From an uncultured Parabacteroides sp. (GTDB lineage: Bacteria > Bacteroidota > Bacteroidia > Bacteroidales > Tannerellaceae), in contig CASFXH010000002.1 in assembly GCA_949298575.1 (NCBI GenBank), positions 52,060 to 116,059 of the forward strand: a stretch of 64,000 bases of DNA, read 5' to 3'. A program made the position numbers and the translations under genes. Each line of letters opens with the position of its first letter. Position 1 is the stretch's first letter. The notes beneath the pieces are model-generated. The model saw only the letters and a program-made list of their open reading frames with translations, searched no databases and was not told the origin of the DNA. This document shows positions 42,632-50,447 of this stretch, piece by piece.

Positions 42632-42661
42632 TTGTCGGTTAAAGAATAAACATTACCTTCG
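42632..42661 (+). promoter_or_regulatory. Promoter of rpsP
   Basis: TTG at 42632-42634 and TACCTTCG at 42654-42661, spacer 19 bases, 60 bases ahead of the rpsP ATG. The leader GATACAAGTCGCTTCAGTAA carries no obvious regulatory fold. Confidence 0.65.
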
Positions 42662-42720
42662 CGGCCGAAAACTGATACAAGTCGCTTCAGTAAAAACAAT
42701 TCAAATTCATTAAAGTCAAA

Positions 42721-43305
42721 ATGGCAACAAAAATTAGATTACAAAGACGCGGTCGTAAAGGCTATGCCTTCTATCAGATCGTTGTCGCGGACAGCAGGGC
42801 TCCACGTGATGGAAAGTTTATTGAGAGGATAGGTTCTTATAATCCGAACACTAATCCTGCTACAGTAGATTTGAAGTTCGACAGAGCCTTGTATTGGTTG
42901 GGTGTTGGCGCGCAGCCGACGGATACGGTGCGTAACCTGTTCTCTCGTGAGGGTGTCCTTTTGAAGAAGCACTTATTGATGGGTGTGAAGAAAGGCGCGT
43001 TCGATGAGGCTACCGCCGAGGTGAAATTCCAAGAGTGGTTGACGAAGAAGCAAGCGTCGTTGCAAACGATTCGCGATAAGGAGGCTGAGAAGAAGAAAGT
43101 CGCTAGCGACGCCCGTCTGGAAGCCGAGCAAGCGGTAAACAAGGCGAAGGCCGAGATCGTAGCGAAGAAGAAAGCGGAAATCGCCGCCGCCGAGGCCGCC
43201 AAGAAGGCGGAGGAAGCCGCTGCCGCTGAAGCCGCCGCTCAAGAGGCCGCTGCCGCTGAAGCCGCCCAAGCTCCGGAAGCGCCCGCGACTGGCAATGCCG
43301 AGTAA
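42721..43305 (+). CDS. rpsP: Ribosomal protein bS16 with a long Ala/Lys/Glu tail
   Basis: Component of the 30S body. The first 80 residues are ordinary bS16: [41 protein letters not shown] and [19 protein letters not shown]. The remaining ~110 residues are an extension: a basic linker ([22 protein letters not shown]), then a predicted long helix rich in Ala, Lys and Glu ([19 protein letters not shown]). E. coli bS16 has 82 residues; extended forms are usual in Bacteroidales. The low-complexity tail probably arose by codon-level slippage in GCC/GCT repeats. The gene is monocistronic, with its own promoter and terminator, and is separate from rimM. Confidence 0.96.
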   Translation: MATKIRLQRRGRKGYAFYQIVVADSRAPRDGKFIERIGSYNPNTNPATVDLKFDRALYWLGVGAQPTDTVRNLFSREGVLLKKHLLMGVKKGAFDEATAEVKFQEWLTKKQASLQTIRDKEAEKKKVASDARLEAEQAVNKAKAEIVAKKKAEIAAAEAAKKAEEAAAAEAAAQEAAAAEAAQAPEAPATGNAE

Positions 43306-43355
43306 GGATAGAAAATTTTCTCATAAGGTTTAAGTAAAATTTAGAGTTTCTGGAA

Positions 43356-43387
43356 AAGGGTTCCTTGTGAAAGGCGCCCTTTTTTTC
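43356..43387 (+). terminator. Terminator of rpsP
   Basis: AAGGG-TT-CCTT and AAGG-CG-CCCTT form a hairpin with a small internal loop, followed by TTTTTTT (43381-43386). It lies 50 bases after the rpsP stop. Confidence 0.75.
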
Positions 43388-43413
43388 GTGTGGAAACTTT
43401 TCCGCCAAACCCA

Positions 43414-43443
43414 TTGTTCGTTAAAATTAAATCTCTACCTTTG
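43414..43443 (+). promoter_or_regulatory. Promoter of the HU-like/DUF4469 gene
   Basis: TTG at 43414-43416 and TACCTTTG at 43436-43443 with a 19-base spacer, the best-formed promoter in the window. The leader to the ATG at 43529 is about 80 bases. Confidence 0.65.
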
Positions 43444-43528
43444 GCGCGAGTCCTAAGGGGCATGACGCCGTGGACGGACTCGTGGAGCTTATATCCGTAT
43501 TATTCACATATCAAAATACTTAAAAATT

Positions 43529-44293
43529 ATGGCAAAAACTATCCTGAACGCGAACTTGTATGACAACGTGCTGACCACCGAGCCGGGCGACTACACCGCC
43601 AAGCCCGTCATTACCGGCACGTATCGCAACACCGACATCGCCGCCGACATCGTGGCGGAACGCACCGAGTACCGCAAGGAAACCATCGAGAACATCCTCA
43701 CCCTGGCCGACCAGAAGAAGGTGGAGGCCATCGTCAACGGCAAAAGCCTCGTGGACGGCGTGGGGCAATGGCTGCTCAACCTCTCCGGCTCGTTCGAGGG
43801 CGAGGCGCCCAAGTTCGACCCCGAGAAGAACAAGGTGGGCGTCACCTTCACCCCCGGAAAGACCCTGCTCGACGCCCTCAAGGACGTGACGTTCAACCTC
43901 AACATCGCCACCACCGGCCCGGTCATCAACCAAGTGACCGACGTGCGCACCCAGAGCGTGAACGGCCAGATCACCCCGGGCAAGAACATCATCATCAGCG
44001 GGGCGAACATCCTCGTGAAGGGCGACGACCCCTCGGTGGGCATCTTCCTCACGAAAGACGAGGCCGACGCCCAGCCCGTGAAGGTGGAATATTACACCCG
44101 CAGCACGAACACGGAGCAGATCGTCGAGGTGCCCGAGGGCCTCACCGACGGGCAGTACTTCCTGAGCATCACCACGCGAGCGGGCGCCAATTACCAAGTG
44201 CTGAAAACGCCGCGCACGTATCAGTTCCCCATCCTGCTCACCGTGGGCGAGGGCGAAGATCCGGATGATGGCGGCAGCCCCGGAGTGGTTTAA
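43529..44293 (+). CDS. HU-like DNA-binding domain protein with DUF4469
   Basis: A 254-residue protein. The N-terminal half (ILNANLYDNVLTTEPGDYTAKPV, residues 5-27, up to VGVTFTPGKTLLDALKDV) matches the IHF/HU-related 'Bvu_2165-type' domain found in Bacteroidales. The C-terminal half (TQSVNGQITPGKNIIISGANI, about 140-240) matches DUF4469, an immunoglobulin-like fold. It ends in an acidic Gly-rich tail (GEGEDPDDGGSPG). No signal peptide is visible. The codons are strongly GC-rich compared with rpsP just upstream, which marks either high expression or later arrival. It stands alone with its own promoter, and its 3' end faces a 24-bp palindrome array. DNA binding is inferred from the fold family. 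Confidence 0.78.
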   Translation: MAKTILNANLYDNVLTTEPGDYTAKPVITGTYRNTDIAADIVAERTEYRKETIENILTLADQKKVEAIVNGKSLVDGVGQWLLNLSGSFEGEAPKFDPEKNKVGVTFTPGKTLLDALKDVTFNLNIATTGPVINQVTDVRTQSVNGQITPGKNIIISGANILVKGDDPSVGIFLTKDEADAQPVKVEYYTRSTNTEQIVEVPEGLTDGQYFLSITTRAGANYQVLKTPRTYQFPILLTVGEGEDPDDGGSPGVV

Positions 44294-44304
44294 CGACGCG
44301 CGTC

Positions 44305-44520
44305 CATAGAGCCTCGTCTATTACCCATCATAGAGCCTCGTCTATTACCCCTCATAGACGAGGCTCTCTTATATATCATAGACGAGGCTCTATGACATAT
44401 CATAGACGAGGCTCTATGACGTATCATAGACTAGGCTCTATGACGTATCATAGACGAGGCTCTATGACATATCATAGACGAGGCTCTATGACATATCATA
44501 GACGAGGCTCCATGAACATG
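44305..44520. repeat. Array of nine 24-bp units, two inverted and seven direct
   Basis: Units begin at 44305, 44329, 44353, 44377, 44401, 44425, 44449, 44473 and 44497, exactly 24 bp apart. The first two carry CATAGAGCCTCGTCTAT; the other seven carry the opposite orientation, CATAGACGAGGCTCTATG. Each direct unit is itself a palindrome CATAGA-CGAGGC-TCTATG. At the switch, GAGCCTCGTCTAT (44333-44345) and ATAGACGAGGCTC (44354-44366) form a 13-bp stem with an 8-base loop, a good terminator-type hairpin. Joining bases are GACATAT or GACGTAT. It lies between the convergent HU-like and barrel genes. Confidence 0.93.
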
Positions 44521-44524
44521 CTTT

Positions 44525-45202
44525 TTAGAAGAGCGGGAAGAGGTAGGTGATCTTCGCGGAAATCGCTTGCGTGGACGATTTGGAGAACACGTCGCCCTTG
44601 CGGCTGTTGTAGATATCGCCCAAGGCGTAATAATAGCGCCCCTCGATCAGGAAGTTGCCGATGCCGGTCCGCAACTCGATGCCCGGCCCTCCGCACAGGC
44701 CCCAATCGAAGCGTTTCTCGATGGGCATGCCGTGTTGCTCGTTGGTGAGGTTGGGCGTGGCGCCCGCCAGGTTCTCGTCCGTGCGCTCGCTGATGGCGTA
44801 GCCGATCTTGGGGCCCAGGTTGAGGTAGACGCGGAAGCGGTCGTTGCCGTAATAGATGTGGGTCATGAAGGGCAGCTCGACGTAGTTGATGGCGCGCTCG
44901 TAATGGTATCGCGGCTCCTCCTCGAACGCTTCTTTCCAACCGTATTGGGCGAAATTCAGCTCGGCTTGGAGGCCCAGGTAGCGTTCCGTGAGCCAGCGGA
45001 GGGTAGCCCCGGCGGTGTAGCCCATCTTCATCCCATGTTGCACCTTGGGCATGAAGCTGACGTAGGAGAAGGTCGTGCCGAAAGAAGCGCCGACCGCCAG
45101 TTCCGGCTTGAAAGGCGTCCGCGCGTGAGCCATCCCGCCCGCCAAGCCAATCAGGAGCAGGAGGCTGAATCCGAACCGATGCGCGCTACTTCTCAATCCC
45201 AT
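44525..45202 (-). CDS. PorT-like outer-membrane beta-barrel protein
   Basis: A 225-residue predicted eight-stranded barrel: signal peptide (FGFSLLLLIGLAGGMAHA), then KPELAVGASFGTTFSYVSFMP and strands with alternating hydrophobic residues. These include LGLQAELNFAQYGWKEAF, NYVELPFMTHIYYGNDRFRVYLNLGPKIGYAI and the terminal ISAKITYLFPLF ending in Phe. This is the porin/PorT family of Bacteroidota; PorT itself serves the type IX secretion system, but members without that role are common. Its start lies inside the end of the LysM gene (10-base overlap), so the two are translationally coupled and probably act together in the envelope. The 24-bp array lies at its 3' end. Confidence 0.8.
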   Translation of the reverse strand: MGLRSSAHRFGFSLLLLIGLAGGMAHARTPFKPELAVGASFGTTFSYVSFMPKVQHGMKMGYTAGATLRWLTERYLGLQAELNFAQYGWKEAFEEEPRYHYERAINYVELPFMTHIYYGNDRFRVYLNLGPKIGYAISERTDENLAGATPNLTNEQHGMPIEKRFDWGLCGGPGIELRTGIGNFLIEGRYYYALGDIYNSRKGDVFSKSSTQAISAKITYLFPLF

Positions 45203-47043
45203 TTTACCTCCGTGCGTGTGACCGTGTAGTCGTTCTTATAATGAACGATAAAGATGTTCGTGTTGATGAACCCGCCCCAGTTGTTCACCCGGTGGAAGTC
45301 GAAGCCCGTCTGGATGCATGGGTAACGGATGTCGTCGAGATGGGCCTCAAAACGCTCACCGTATTTCCAAAGGGCGCCGAGGAAGAACATGCCCGTGTCG
45401 AAGCCCAAGATGCCGTATTTGGGGAAGGTGTTGATCAAGTCCTTGCTGTACCAATTCTTGTATTTCCCGTAGAAGTCGTGCACCTCGGAAGAGAGGTTGT
45501 CGGCGTAGAAGTTGCTGTAAATGTAAGTGTCGAGCGTGTAGAAATCCTCCAGGCAATCGCGGACGTAGGTCTGCCACTCGGGGTAGCCGAAGAGGGCCAC
45601 TTGGAAGGGCTCGAGCGGCTCCTCGCCTTCCTCGACTTCGGGTTGGACTTCCGACAGCATGCGCAGCGGCGCCTTGATTTGGTTGATGGCGTCGAGCGAG
45701 GCGGAAGTGGGGAGGACGACATTCCGTTTCTCCCGTGTCATGAGGGCCTCGATGTCGGTCGTGAAGGTCTCGCCGTTGTAGTTCATTTCCTTGTAAGCGA
45801 TGTTCCGGTTGGCCATCTCTTCCTTGAAGGCCTTGATGAAGTCCGTTTTCACGTCGCGGTCGTTGATGTTCACGAGGATGATGTTGTCGTTCGCGAACAA
45901 GTCGCATCCCGCTTGGGCGGCCTTCGAGTAAAGGTAAGAGTGGGGGGTATTGACTTGGAACACGGAAGCGTTGGAAAGGACATCATCGTTTTTCGAGGTG
46001 AAAGGGATGACGTACTTGATCTTATGCTTTTGCGCGAAGTCGGCGAGCGGGCCGATCTGGTCGTTTTGCACGGCGCCGATCAGCAGGTTCGCCTCAGCGA
46101 GGCTTTTCTCGCGTTCCAGGATCCGGTTGATGGCCTGGGCGCCTTCTTGGGTGTCGTAGACGGAAAGCTCGATCGAGACGCCTTGCCGGCGCAAGCTGTC
46201 GACGGCCAGCAACAAGCCCTCGTAGTATTCCACGAAGCGGGCTGTCGCGGCGTTGGGCGTCGCCTGTCCCGCCTTGAAGGGGAGGAGGAGGGCCACTTTT
46301 ATGCGGTTGACGGGCTCGCTCTCTTTCTTTTCATAAAGGAGGGCGTTGACCTCGGTCTCGCGGAGGGGGCGGCTCTCGGCCGGGGTAGTCGTGACGACTT
46401 CGGTGGTCTGGGTGGGGATCCGGAGGACCATGCCCGCCTTGACGCCATTCTTCAGTTCGGGGTTATGCTTGATCAGGTCTACGCTCGTGATGTTGAACTT
46501 GCGGCAGATGCCGTAGAGCGTCTCCCTTCTCTCGACCACGTATTCGATTTCCTTGACGGTCTCTTTTTTCTCGGTGGTGGGGAGGTCTTCGATCTGGGTC
46601 GGCGGGATGCGGATGATGCGCCCGGCGGCGAAGGTCTTGACCGAGAGGCCCGGGTTGGCGTCGAGGATGGCTTGGCCGGGGATGTTGTATTGTTTGGAGA
46701 GGGCGTAGAGCGTCTCGCCCCGTTGGATGGCGTGGTAGAGGTAGTCGCCCGCCTTGCGCGAGGCGGCCGTTTGGGTCGCGGCGTCTTTCTGGGGGACACG
46801 GAGCCGCTCGCCGGCCTTGATCCCCTTTTCGCTACCGGGGTTGAGGCGATAGATGTCGTCTACGCTGACGCCATACATCGTGGCGATGGCGTAGACGGTT
46901 TCCCCGCGCTCGATAATGTGTATGAATGTATTGTCGCTGGCTGCCCCGACGATCATGACCCGCCCGCCGTCGTTTTGGGCAAAGGCCGCCGTGGGTCCTA
47001 GGCATAAAAAGAAAGCTAGAAGATAAGCGTGTAATTTGTTCAT
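45193..47043 (-). CDS. Secreted protein with three LysM domains and a periplasmic-binding-like domain
   Basis: A 616-residue exported protein. I use the ATG at 47043 (MNKLHAYLLAFFLCLGPTAAFA), the start of a signal peptide, because a -7 box at 47070-47077 lies ahead of it. Three LysM repeats follow at about 35-80 (IIERGETVYAIATMYGVSVD), 95-145 (AIQRGETLYALSKQYNIPGQ) and 160-210 (VVERRETLYGICRKFNITSV), for peptidoglycan binding. From about residue 255 (IKVALLLPFKAGQATPN) the protein resembles type I ligand-binding domains, as in LpoA-like or branched-chain amino-acid receptors, with KIKYVIPFTSKNDDVLS and FQVALFGYPEWQTYV. It is coupled to the barrel gene downstream. It may regulate wall synthesis; this is inference. 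Confidence 0.88.
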   Translation of the reverse strand: MNKLHAYLLAFFLCLGPTAAFAQNDGGRVMIVGAASDNTFIHIIERGETVYAIATMYGVSVDDIYRLNPGSEKGIKAGERLRVPQKDAATQTAASRKAGDYLYHAIQRGETLYALSKQYNIPGQAILDANPGLSVKTFAAGRIIRIPPTQIEDLPTTEKKETVKEIEYVVERRETLYGICRKFNITSVDLIKHNPELKNGVKAGMVLRIPTQTTEVVTTTPAESRPLRETEVNALLYEKKESEPVNRIKVALLLPFKAGQATPNAATARFVEYYEGLLLAVDSLRRQGVSIELSVYDTQEGAQAINRILEREKSLAEANLLIGAVQNDQIGPLADFAQKHKIKYVIPFTSKNDDVLSNASVFQVNTPHSYLYSKAAQAGCDLFANDNIILVNINDRDVKTDFIKAFKEEMANRNIAYKEMNYNGETFTTDIEALMTREKRNVVLPTSASLDAINQIKAPLRMLSEVQPEVEEGEEPLEPFQVALFGYPEWQTYVRDCLEDFYTLDTYIYSNFYADNLSSEVHDFYGKYKNWYSKDLINTFPKYGILGFDTGMFFLGALWKYGERFEAHLDDIRYPCIQTGFDFHRVNNWGGFINTNIFIVHYKNDYTVTRTEVKWD

Positions 47044-47069
47044 TTGTTTCCTTGAAGAGATTTCGGCGG

Positions 47070-47077
47070 CAAACTTA
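47070..47077 (-). promoter_or_regulatory. -7 box of the LysM-barrel operon
   Basis: Reads TAAGTTTG on the minus strand, an exact match to TAnnTTTG, 27 bases before the ATG at 47043. Confidence 0.5.
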
Positions 47078-47132
47078 GGCAAAATCCGTGGAATAATCGC
47101 GGGGAAAGGCTGGGATTCTTTTCGAGAAACGT

Positions 47133-47140
47133 TATCTTCG
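47133..47140 (+). promoter_or_regulatory. -7 box of the PHP gene pair
   Basis: TATCTTCG, 41 bases before the ATG at 47181, divergent from the LysM promoter. No clear TTG at -33. Confidence 0.45.
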
Positions 47141-47180
47141 CGAAGAAAGAATCACCAATTAAATAAAAACAGTAACGATA

Positions 47181-47921
47181 ATGAGTGAGAAGAAATTCCC
47201 CCTTTATGACCTGCACATGCACACCTCGGCGAGCCAAAACGCCCGCGAGATGGTGGAAAAAGCGAAGTCAGCCGGCTTCGTGAGCTTTGGCATCGTGCAA
47301 AACGTGGCGCCGTGGGGCATCCAGAACGACGACGATCTCCAGCGATTTATCGACGAGGTGAAAGGCTATCCCTGCTACATGGGCCTGCAACCGGCGGCCC
47401 CGGGCTGGAGCGCGAACCTCTCGAAAGAATTGATCGGCCAAGTGGATTACGTCTTGATGGACCCCCATTATTTCCCCGACGGCAACAAGTATGGCGACCA
47501 GATGGAAGTCTGGGACCACAATTGCTATGTAGACGACCCCGACGACTTCATGGAGCGCAACCTGGCTTGGTATTTGAAGATCCTGAACCACGGCGACGAG
47601 CCGCTCGACATCTTTGGCTGGCCCCTCTTCCTGCCCATGTGCCTCCAGCGGGAATATTACACGTTGTGGACCCAAGAACGGATGGAGCGGGTGATCGCGG
47701 CCGCCCGTGCGAACCATGTCGCCCTCGAGATCAACGACCTCGCGCATACGCCGCATCCCGAATTTATCCTGATGGCGAAGGAGGCCGGCGTGAAATTCAC
47801 CTTCGGCTCGGATACGCGCGACCACCGTTCCTTCCGGTTGGATTATTGCAAGCGCGTGGCCTCCCTCTGTGGCTTGACGGAAGATGATTTCTTCATCCCC
47901 GAACGGAAAATCCGAAAATGA
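47181..47921 (+). CDS. PHP-domain metal-dependent hydrolase, cytoplasmic paralogue
   Basis: A 246-residue enzyme of the polymerase and histidinol phosphatase (PHP) fold. Metal-binding residues are visible in YDLHMHTSASQNA (HxH, residues 10-12), in VDYVLMDPHYFPD, in ALEINDLAHTPH and in FTFGSDTRDHRSFRLDYC near the end. No signal peptide is present. PHP proteins hydrolyse phosphoesters; the substrate here is unknown. The next gene encodes a paralogue of about 60% identity that carries an export signal, with 22 bases between. The two, a CGGC protein, an M24 peptidase and an alkaline phosphatase gene lie on one strand; whether they form one pathway is not clear. Confidence 0.82.
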   Translation: MSEKKFPLYDLHMHTSASQNAREMVEKAKSAGFVSFGIVQNVAPWGIQNDDDLQRFIDEVKGYPCYMGLQPAAPGWSANLSKELIGQVDYVLMDPHYFPDGNKYGDQMEVWDHNCYVDDPDDFMERNLAWYLKILNHGDEPLDIFGWPLFLPMCLQREYYTLWTQERMERVIAAARANHVALEINDLAHTPHPEFILMAKEAGVKFTFGSDTRDHRSFRLDYCKRVASLCGLTEDDFFIPERKIRK

Positions 47922-47943
47922 ATCCTAGAAAACAGCAATCCTT

Positions 47944-48795
47944 ATGAAAAGAAAAGAGTTCATAAAGCGGACGGGCTTGATGCTCGCCGGTGGCGCGACG
48001 ATGGGGTTCGCGCCGGTCGTGAACGCGGGGGCCTCCGAGGCGTCTCAGCCGGAGCCCGACGCGGGGGAGCGGCCTTTCCCGATCTATGACCTGCACGTGC
48101 ATCGCTCGGCGACGCAAGACGCGGACCTGATCGTGGAGAAAGCGAAGAAAAACGGTATCCAGATGTATGGCATCGTGCAAAACGTGGCGGGCTACGGCAT
48201 CGCGAACGACAACGATCTCCGGGCTTTCATCGCCGGCTTGAAGGACTACCCTTGCTACATCGGCTTGCAACCGATGGAGATCGGGTGGAGCAAGAACCTT
48301 TCCCCGGAATTGATCGAGAAAGTGGATTACGTCTTGATGGATCCCCAGACCGTGCGCGACAGCGACAAGTATGGCGACACGGCCCAGGTCTGGGAGCACG
48401 ATTGCTATATCCCCGACCCGGAGGAGTTTATGGAAATCAACATGAAACATTATATGGAGGTGATCAACAACCCCGAACGCCTCGATATTTTCGGTTGGGC
48501 GCTCTTCTTGCCCCCGTCGATCGCCCGCGATTATTACCGGCACTGGACGAAGGCCCGGATGGAGCAGATCATCGAGGCCGTGCGGGCTAGGGGATGCGCT
48601 TTGGAGATCAACGACCTGGCCCATACGCCTCACCCGGAGTTCATCCTCATGGCGAAGAAGGCGGGCATCAAGTTTACCTTCGGCTCCGACACGCGCGACC
48701 ACCGGACGTTCCGCCTGGATTATTGCAAGCGAGTGGCCAGCCTCTGCGGACTGACGGAAAAGGACTTCTACATTCCCGTCCGCCGGGAGCGTTGA
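47944..48795 (+). CDS. PHP-domain hydrolase, exported paralogue with a Tat-like signal
   Basis: A 283-residue paralogue of the preceding gene product. The first ~45 residues are extra: KRKEFIKRTGLMLAGGATMGFAP is laid out like a Tat signal (R/K-R-x-x-F-I-K then a moderate hydrophobic run), although the twin Arg is Lys-Arg. The PHP part has the same metal motifs, YDLHVHRSATQDA, VDYVLMDPQT (the His of the sister protein's DPHYF is Gln here), ALEINDLAHTPH in the form CALEINDLAHTPH, and FTFGSDTRDHRTFRLDYC. The His-to-Gln change may alter metal binding. The arrangement suggests a duplication in which one copy was sent out of the cytoplasm. Confidence 0.8.
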   Translation: MKRKEFIKRTGLMLAGGATMGFAPVVNAGASEASQPEPDAGERPFPIYDLHVHRSATQDADLIVEKAKKNGIQMYGIVQNVAGYGIANDNDLRAFIAGLKDYPCYIGLQPMEIGWSKNLSPELIEKVDYVLMDPQTVRDSDKYGDTAQVWEHDCYIPDPEEFMEINMKHYMEVINNPERLDIFGWALFLPPSIARDYYRHWTKARMEQIIEAVRARGCALEINDLAHTPHPEFILMAKKAGIKFTFGSDTRDHRTFRLDYCKRVASLCGLTEKDFYIPVRRER

Positions 48796-48834
48796 CTGGA
48801 ATCATTTGAAAAATGAACTGAAAAAGGAATCGTC

Positions 48835-49167
48835 ATGAAAGTAGGAATCATCAGATGCATGCAGACGGAAGATTACTGCCCAGGGACCGCGGACTTCAAG
48901 GCGATCCGGAACAAGACAGGCGTGTTCGCCGGTGTCGAGGAAGAGATCGAGCTGGTTGGCTTCACCAATTGTGGGGGATGCCCCGGTAAAAGGGTCGCGC
49001 TAAGGGTGAAAGAACTGCTCCGGCGCGGGGCGGATACGGTCGCCTTCGCCTCATGCGTGCGGAAAGGGACGCCGATCGGCTACCCTTGCCCCTTCGCCGA
49101 TGCCATGCGGGCGCTCGTCGAGCGGACGGTGGGCGAGGAGGTCCGCTTGCTCGACCATACCCATTAG
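48835..49167 (+). CDS. CGGC-domain protein
   Basis: A 110-residue small protein of the CGGC family, named for a conserved cysteine motif. Here KVGIIRCMQTEDYCPGT (Cys at residues 8 and 15) is followed by VGFTNCGGCPGKRVALR (CGGC near 47-50), and late cysteines in AFASCVRKGTPIGYPCPF. The pattern is thought to bind metal; no function is established. There is no signal peptide. It follows the PHP pair by about 40 bases and probably belongs to the same transcript. The M24 peptidase gene after it has its own -7 box. Confidence 0.82.
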   Translation: MKVGIIRCMQTEDYCPGTADFKAIRNKTGVFAGVEEEIELVGFTNCGGCPGKRVALRVKELLRRGADTVAFASCVRKGTPIGYPCPFADAMRALVERTVGEEVRLLDHTH

Positions 49168-49230
49168 GAGACGGCGCCGGGAGATCCTTTTTTCTCCCGG
49201 CGGCCCGTCGGAGGATCGGATTTTATTTCC

Positions 49231-49238
49231 TACTTTTG
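49231..49238 (+). promoter_or_regulatory. -7 box of the M24 peptidase gene
   Basis: TACTTTTG matches TAnnTTTG, 26 bases before the ATG at 49264. The region ahead contains an imperfect GGCGCCGGGAG / CTCCCGGCGGCC hairpin (about 49172-49206) followed later by a T-rich run, which could end the upstream transcript. Confidence 0.45.
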
Positions 49239-49263
49239 GGCCGAATTTTAAAGAGGTATAGAA

Positions 49264-50439
49264 ATGATCCCAGAACAACTACGAGGCGATTTTGAATTGA
49301 GATGGAACAGGCTCCAAGCCGCCCTGCGCGAGAACGACATGGACGCTTGCCTGTTGACCGATAGCGTGAATATCTATTATACGACCGGAAAGGTCTATAA
49401 TGGATATTTTTATTTACCGGCGGAGGGTGAACCTTGCTTTTTCGTCAAGCGGCCCACGGGCTACGAGGGCGAACGGGTCCGCTACATCCGCAAGCCGGAG
49501 GAGATGGCCGACCAGCTGCTCGCCATGGGCTACGCGAAGCCCGGGCGCTTGATGCTGGAGGCCGACGAGCTGAGTTACAACGACTACCTGCGCTTGCGGG
49601 CCGTGTTCGACCCGGTGGCGGAGGGCAACGCCTCGCGGATGCTCCGCTGGGCGCGCCGCGAGAAGACCCCGCTGGAGATCGAGCTTTTCCGCCGCTCGGC
49701 CAAGATCCATGCCGAGGTCTACAAGGAAGTCCCGGCTTGCTTCCGCAAGGGGATGACGGACGTGGAGTTTCAGGCGGAGATCGAGTTGAGGATGCGGCGG
49801 CACGGCTCCATCGGCCTTTTCCGGGCGTATGGGAGCAACATGGATATTTTTATGGGCAGCGTCCTGGCGGGCGAGAACGCCGAGGCGCCCTCGCCTTTCG
49901 ACTTCGCCTTGGGAGGCGCCGGCGTCGACGCGAGTTGCCCCATCGGCGCCAACGGGACGGTCTTGCGCGACGGCATGGCCATCCTGGTCGACATGGCGGG
50001 CAATTACACGCCCTACATCACCGACATGTCGCGCGTCTTCGCCGTCGGCAAGCTGCCCGACGAGGCTTACCGGGCGCACGAGGTCGCTTTGCGCGTCCAG
50101 GAGGCCGTCGTGGCGATGGCCCGGCCGGGTGCCGCCTGCGCCGACCTGTACGCCGAGGCGCTGCGGGTGGTCAACGAGGCGGGACTAGGGACCAACTTCA
50201 TGGGGACGAAATGGCAAGCCAAGTTCGTGGGCCACGGCATCGGGCTGCAAATTAACGAGCTGCCGGTCCTCACGCCGCGCTCGAAGGAAACATTGCTCCC
50301 CAACATGGTCTTCGCCCTCGAGCCGAAGTTTGTCCTTCCCGGCGTCGGCGCGGTGGGCGTCGAGAACAGTTTCCTCGTCACCTCCGACGGCGTGGAGAAA
50401 CTCACGGTCTTTCCGGAAGAAATTATTCAACTTAAATAA
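49264..50439 (+). CDS. M24 family Xaa-Pro aminopeptidase
   Basis: A 391-residue cytoplasmic creatinase-fold enzyme that removes an N-terminal residue before proline. The N-terminal domain (about 1-125) begins RLQAALRENDMDACLLTDSVNIYYTTG. The pita-bread catalytic domain has the five metal ligands: Asp in MAILVDMAGNY and ITDMSRVF, His in FVGHGIGLQI, Glu in FALEPKFVLPG and Glu in VGVENSFLV. It resembles YqhT/PepQ-type members rather than the larger AMPP. It ends 8 bases before the alkaline phosphatase gene, so the two are probably co-transcribed. Substrate preference is not visible. Confidence 0.9.
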   Translation: MIPEQLRGDFELRWNRLQAALRENDMDACLLTDSVNIYYTTGKVYNGYFYLPAEGEPCFFVKRPTGYEGERVRYIRKPEEMADQLLAMGYAKPGRLMLEADELSYNDYLRLRAVFDPVAEGNASRMLRWARREKTPLEIELFRRSAKIHAEVYKEVPACFRKGMTDVEFQAEIELRMRRHGSIGLFRAYGSNMDIFMGSVLAGENAEAPSPFDFALGGAGVDASCPIGANGTVLRDGMAILVDMAGNYTPYITDMSRVFAVGKLPDEAYRAHEVALRVQEAVVAMARPGAACADLYAEALRVVNEAGLGTNFMGTKWQAKFVGHGIGLQINELPVLTPRSKETLLPNMVFALEPKFVLPGVGAVGVENSFLVTSDGVEKLTVFPEEIIQLK

Positions 50440-50447
50440 AACATCTC

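Noticed and set aside
45241-47001. 586-codon plus-strand frame opposite the LysM protein gene
   Set aside because: The product is a Val/Asp/Gly-rich composition artefact of GC-rich antisense DNA. The minus-strand gene has a signal peptide and three LysM repeats.
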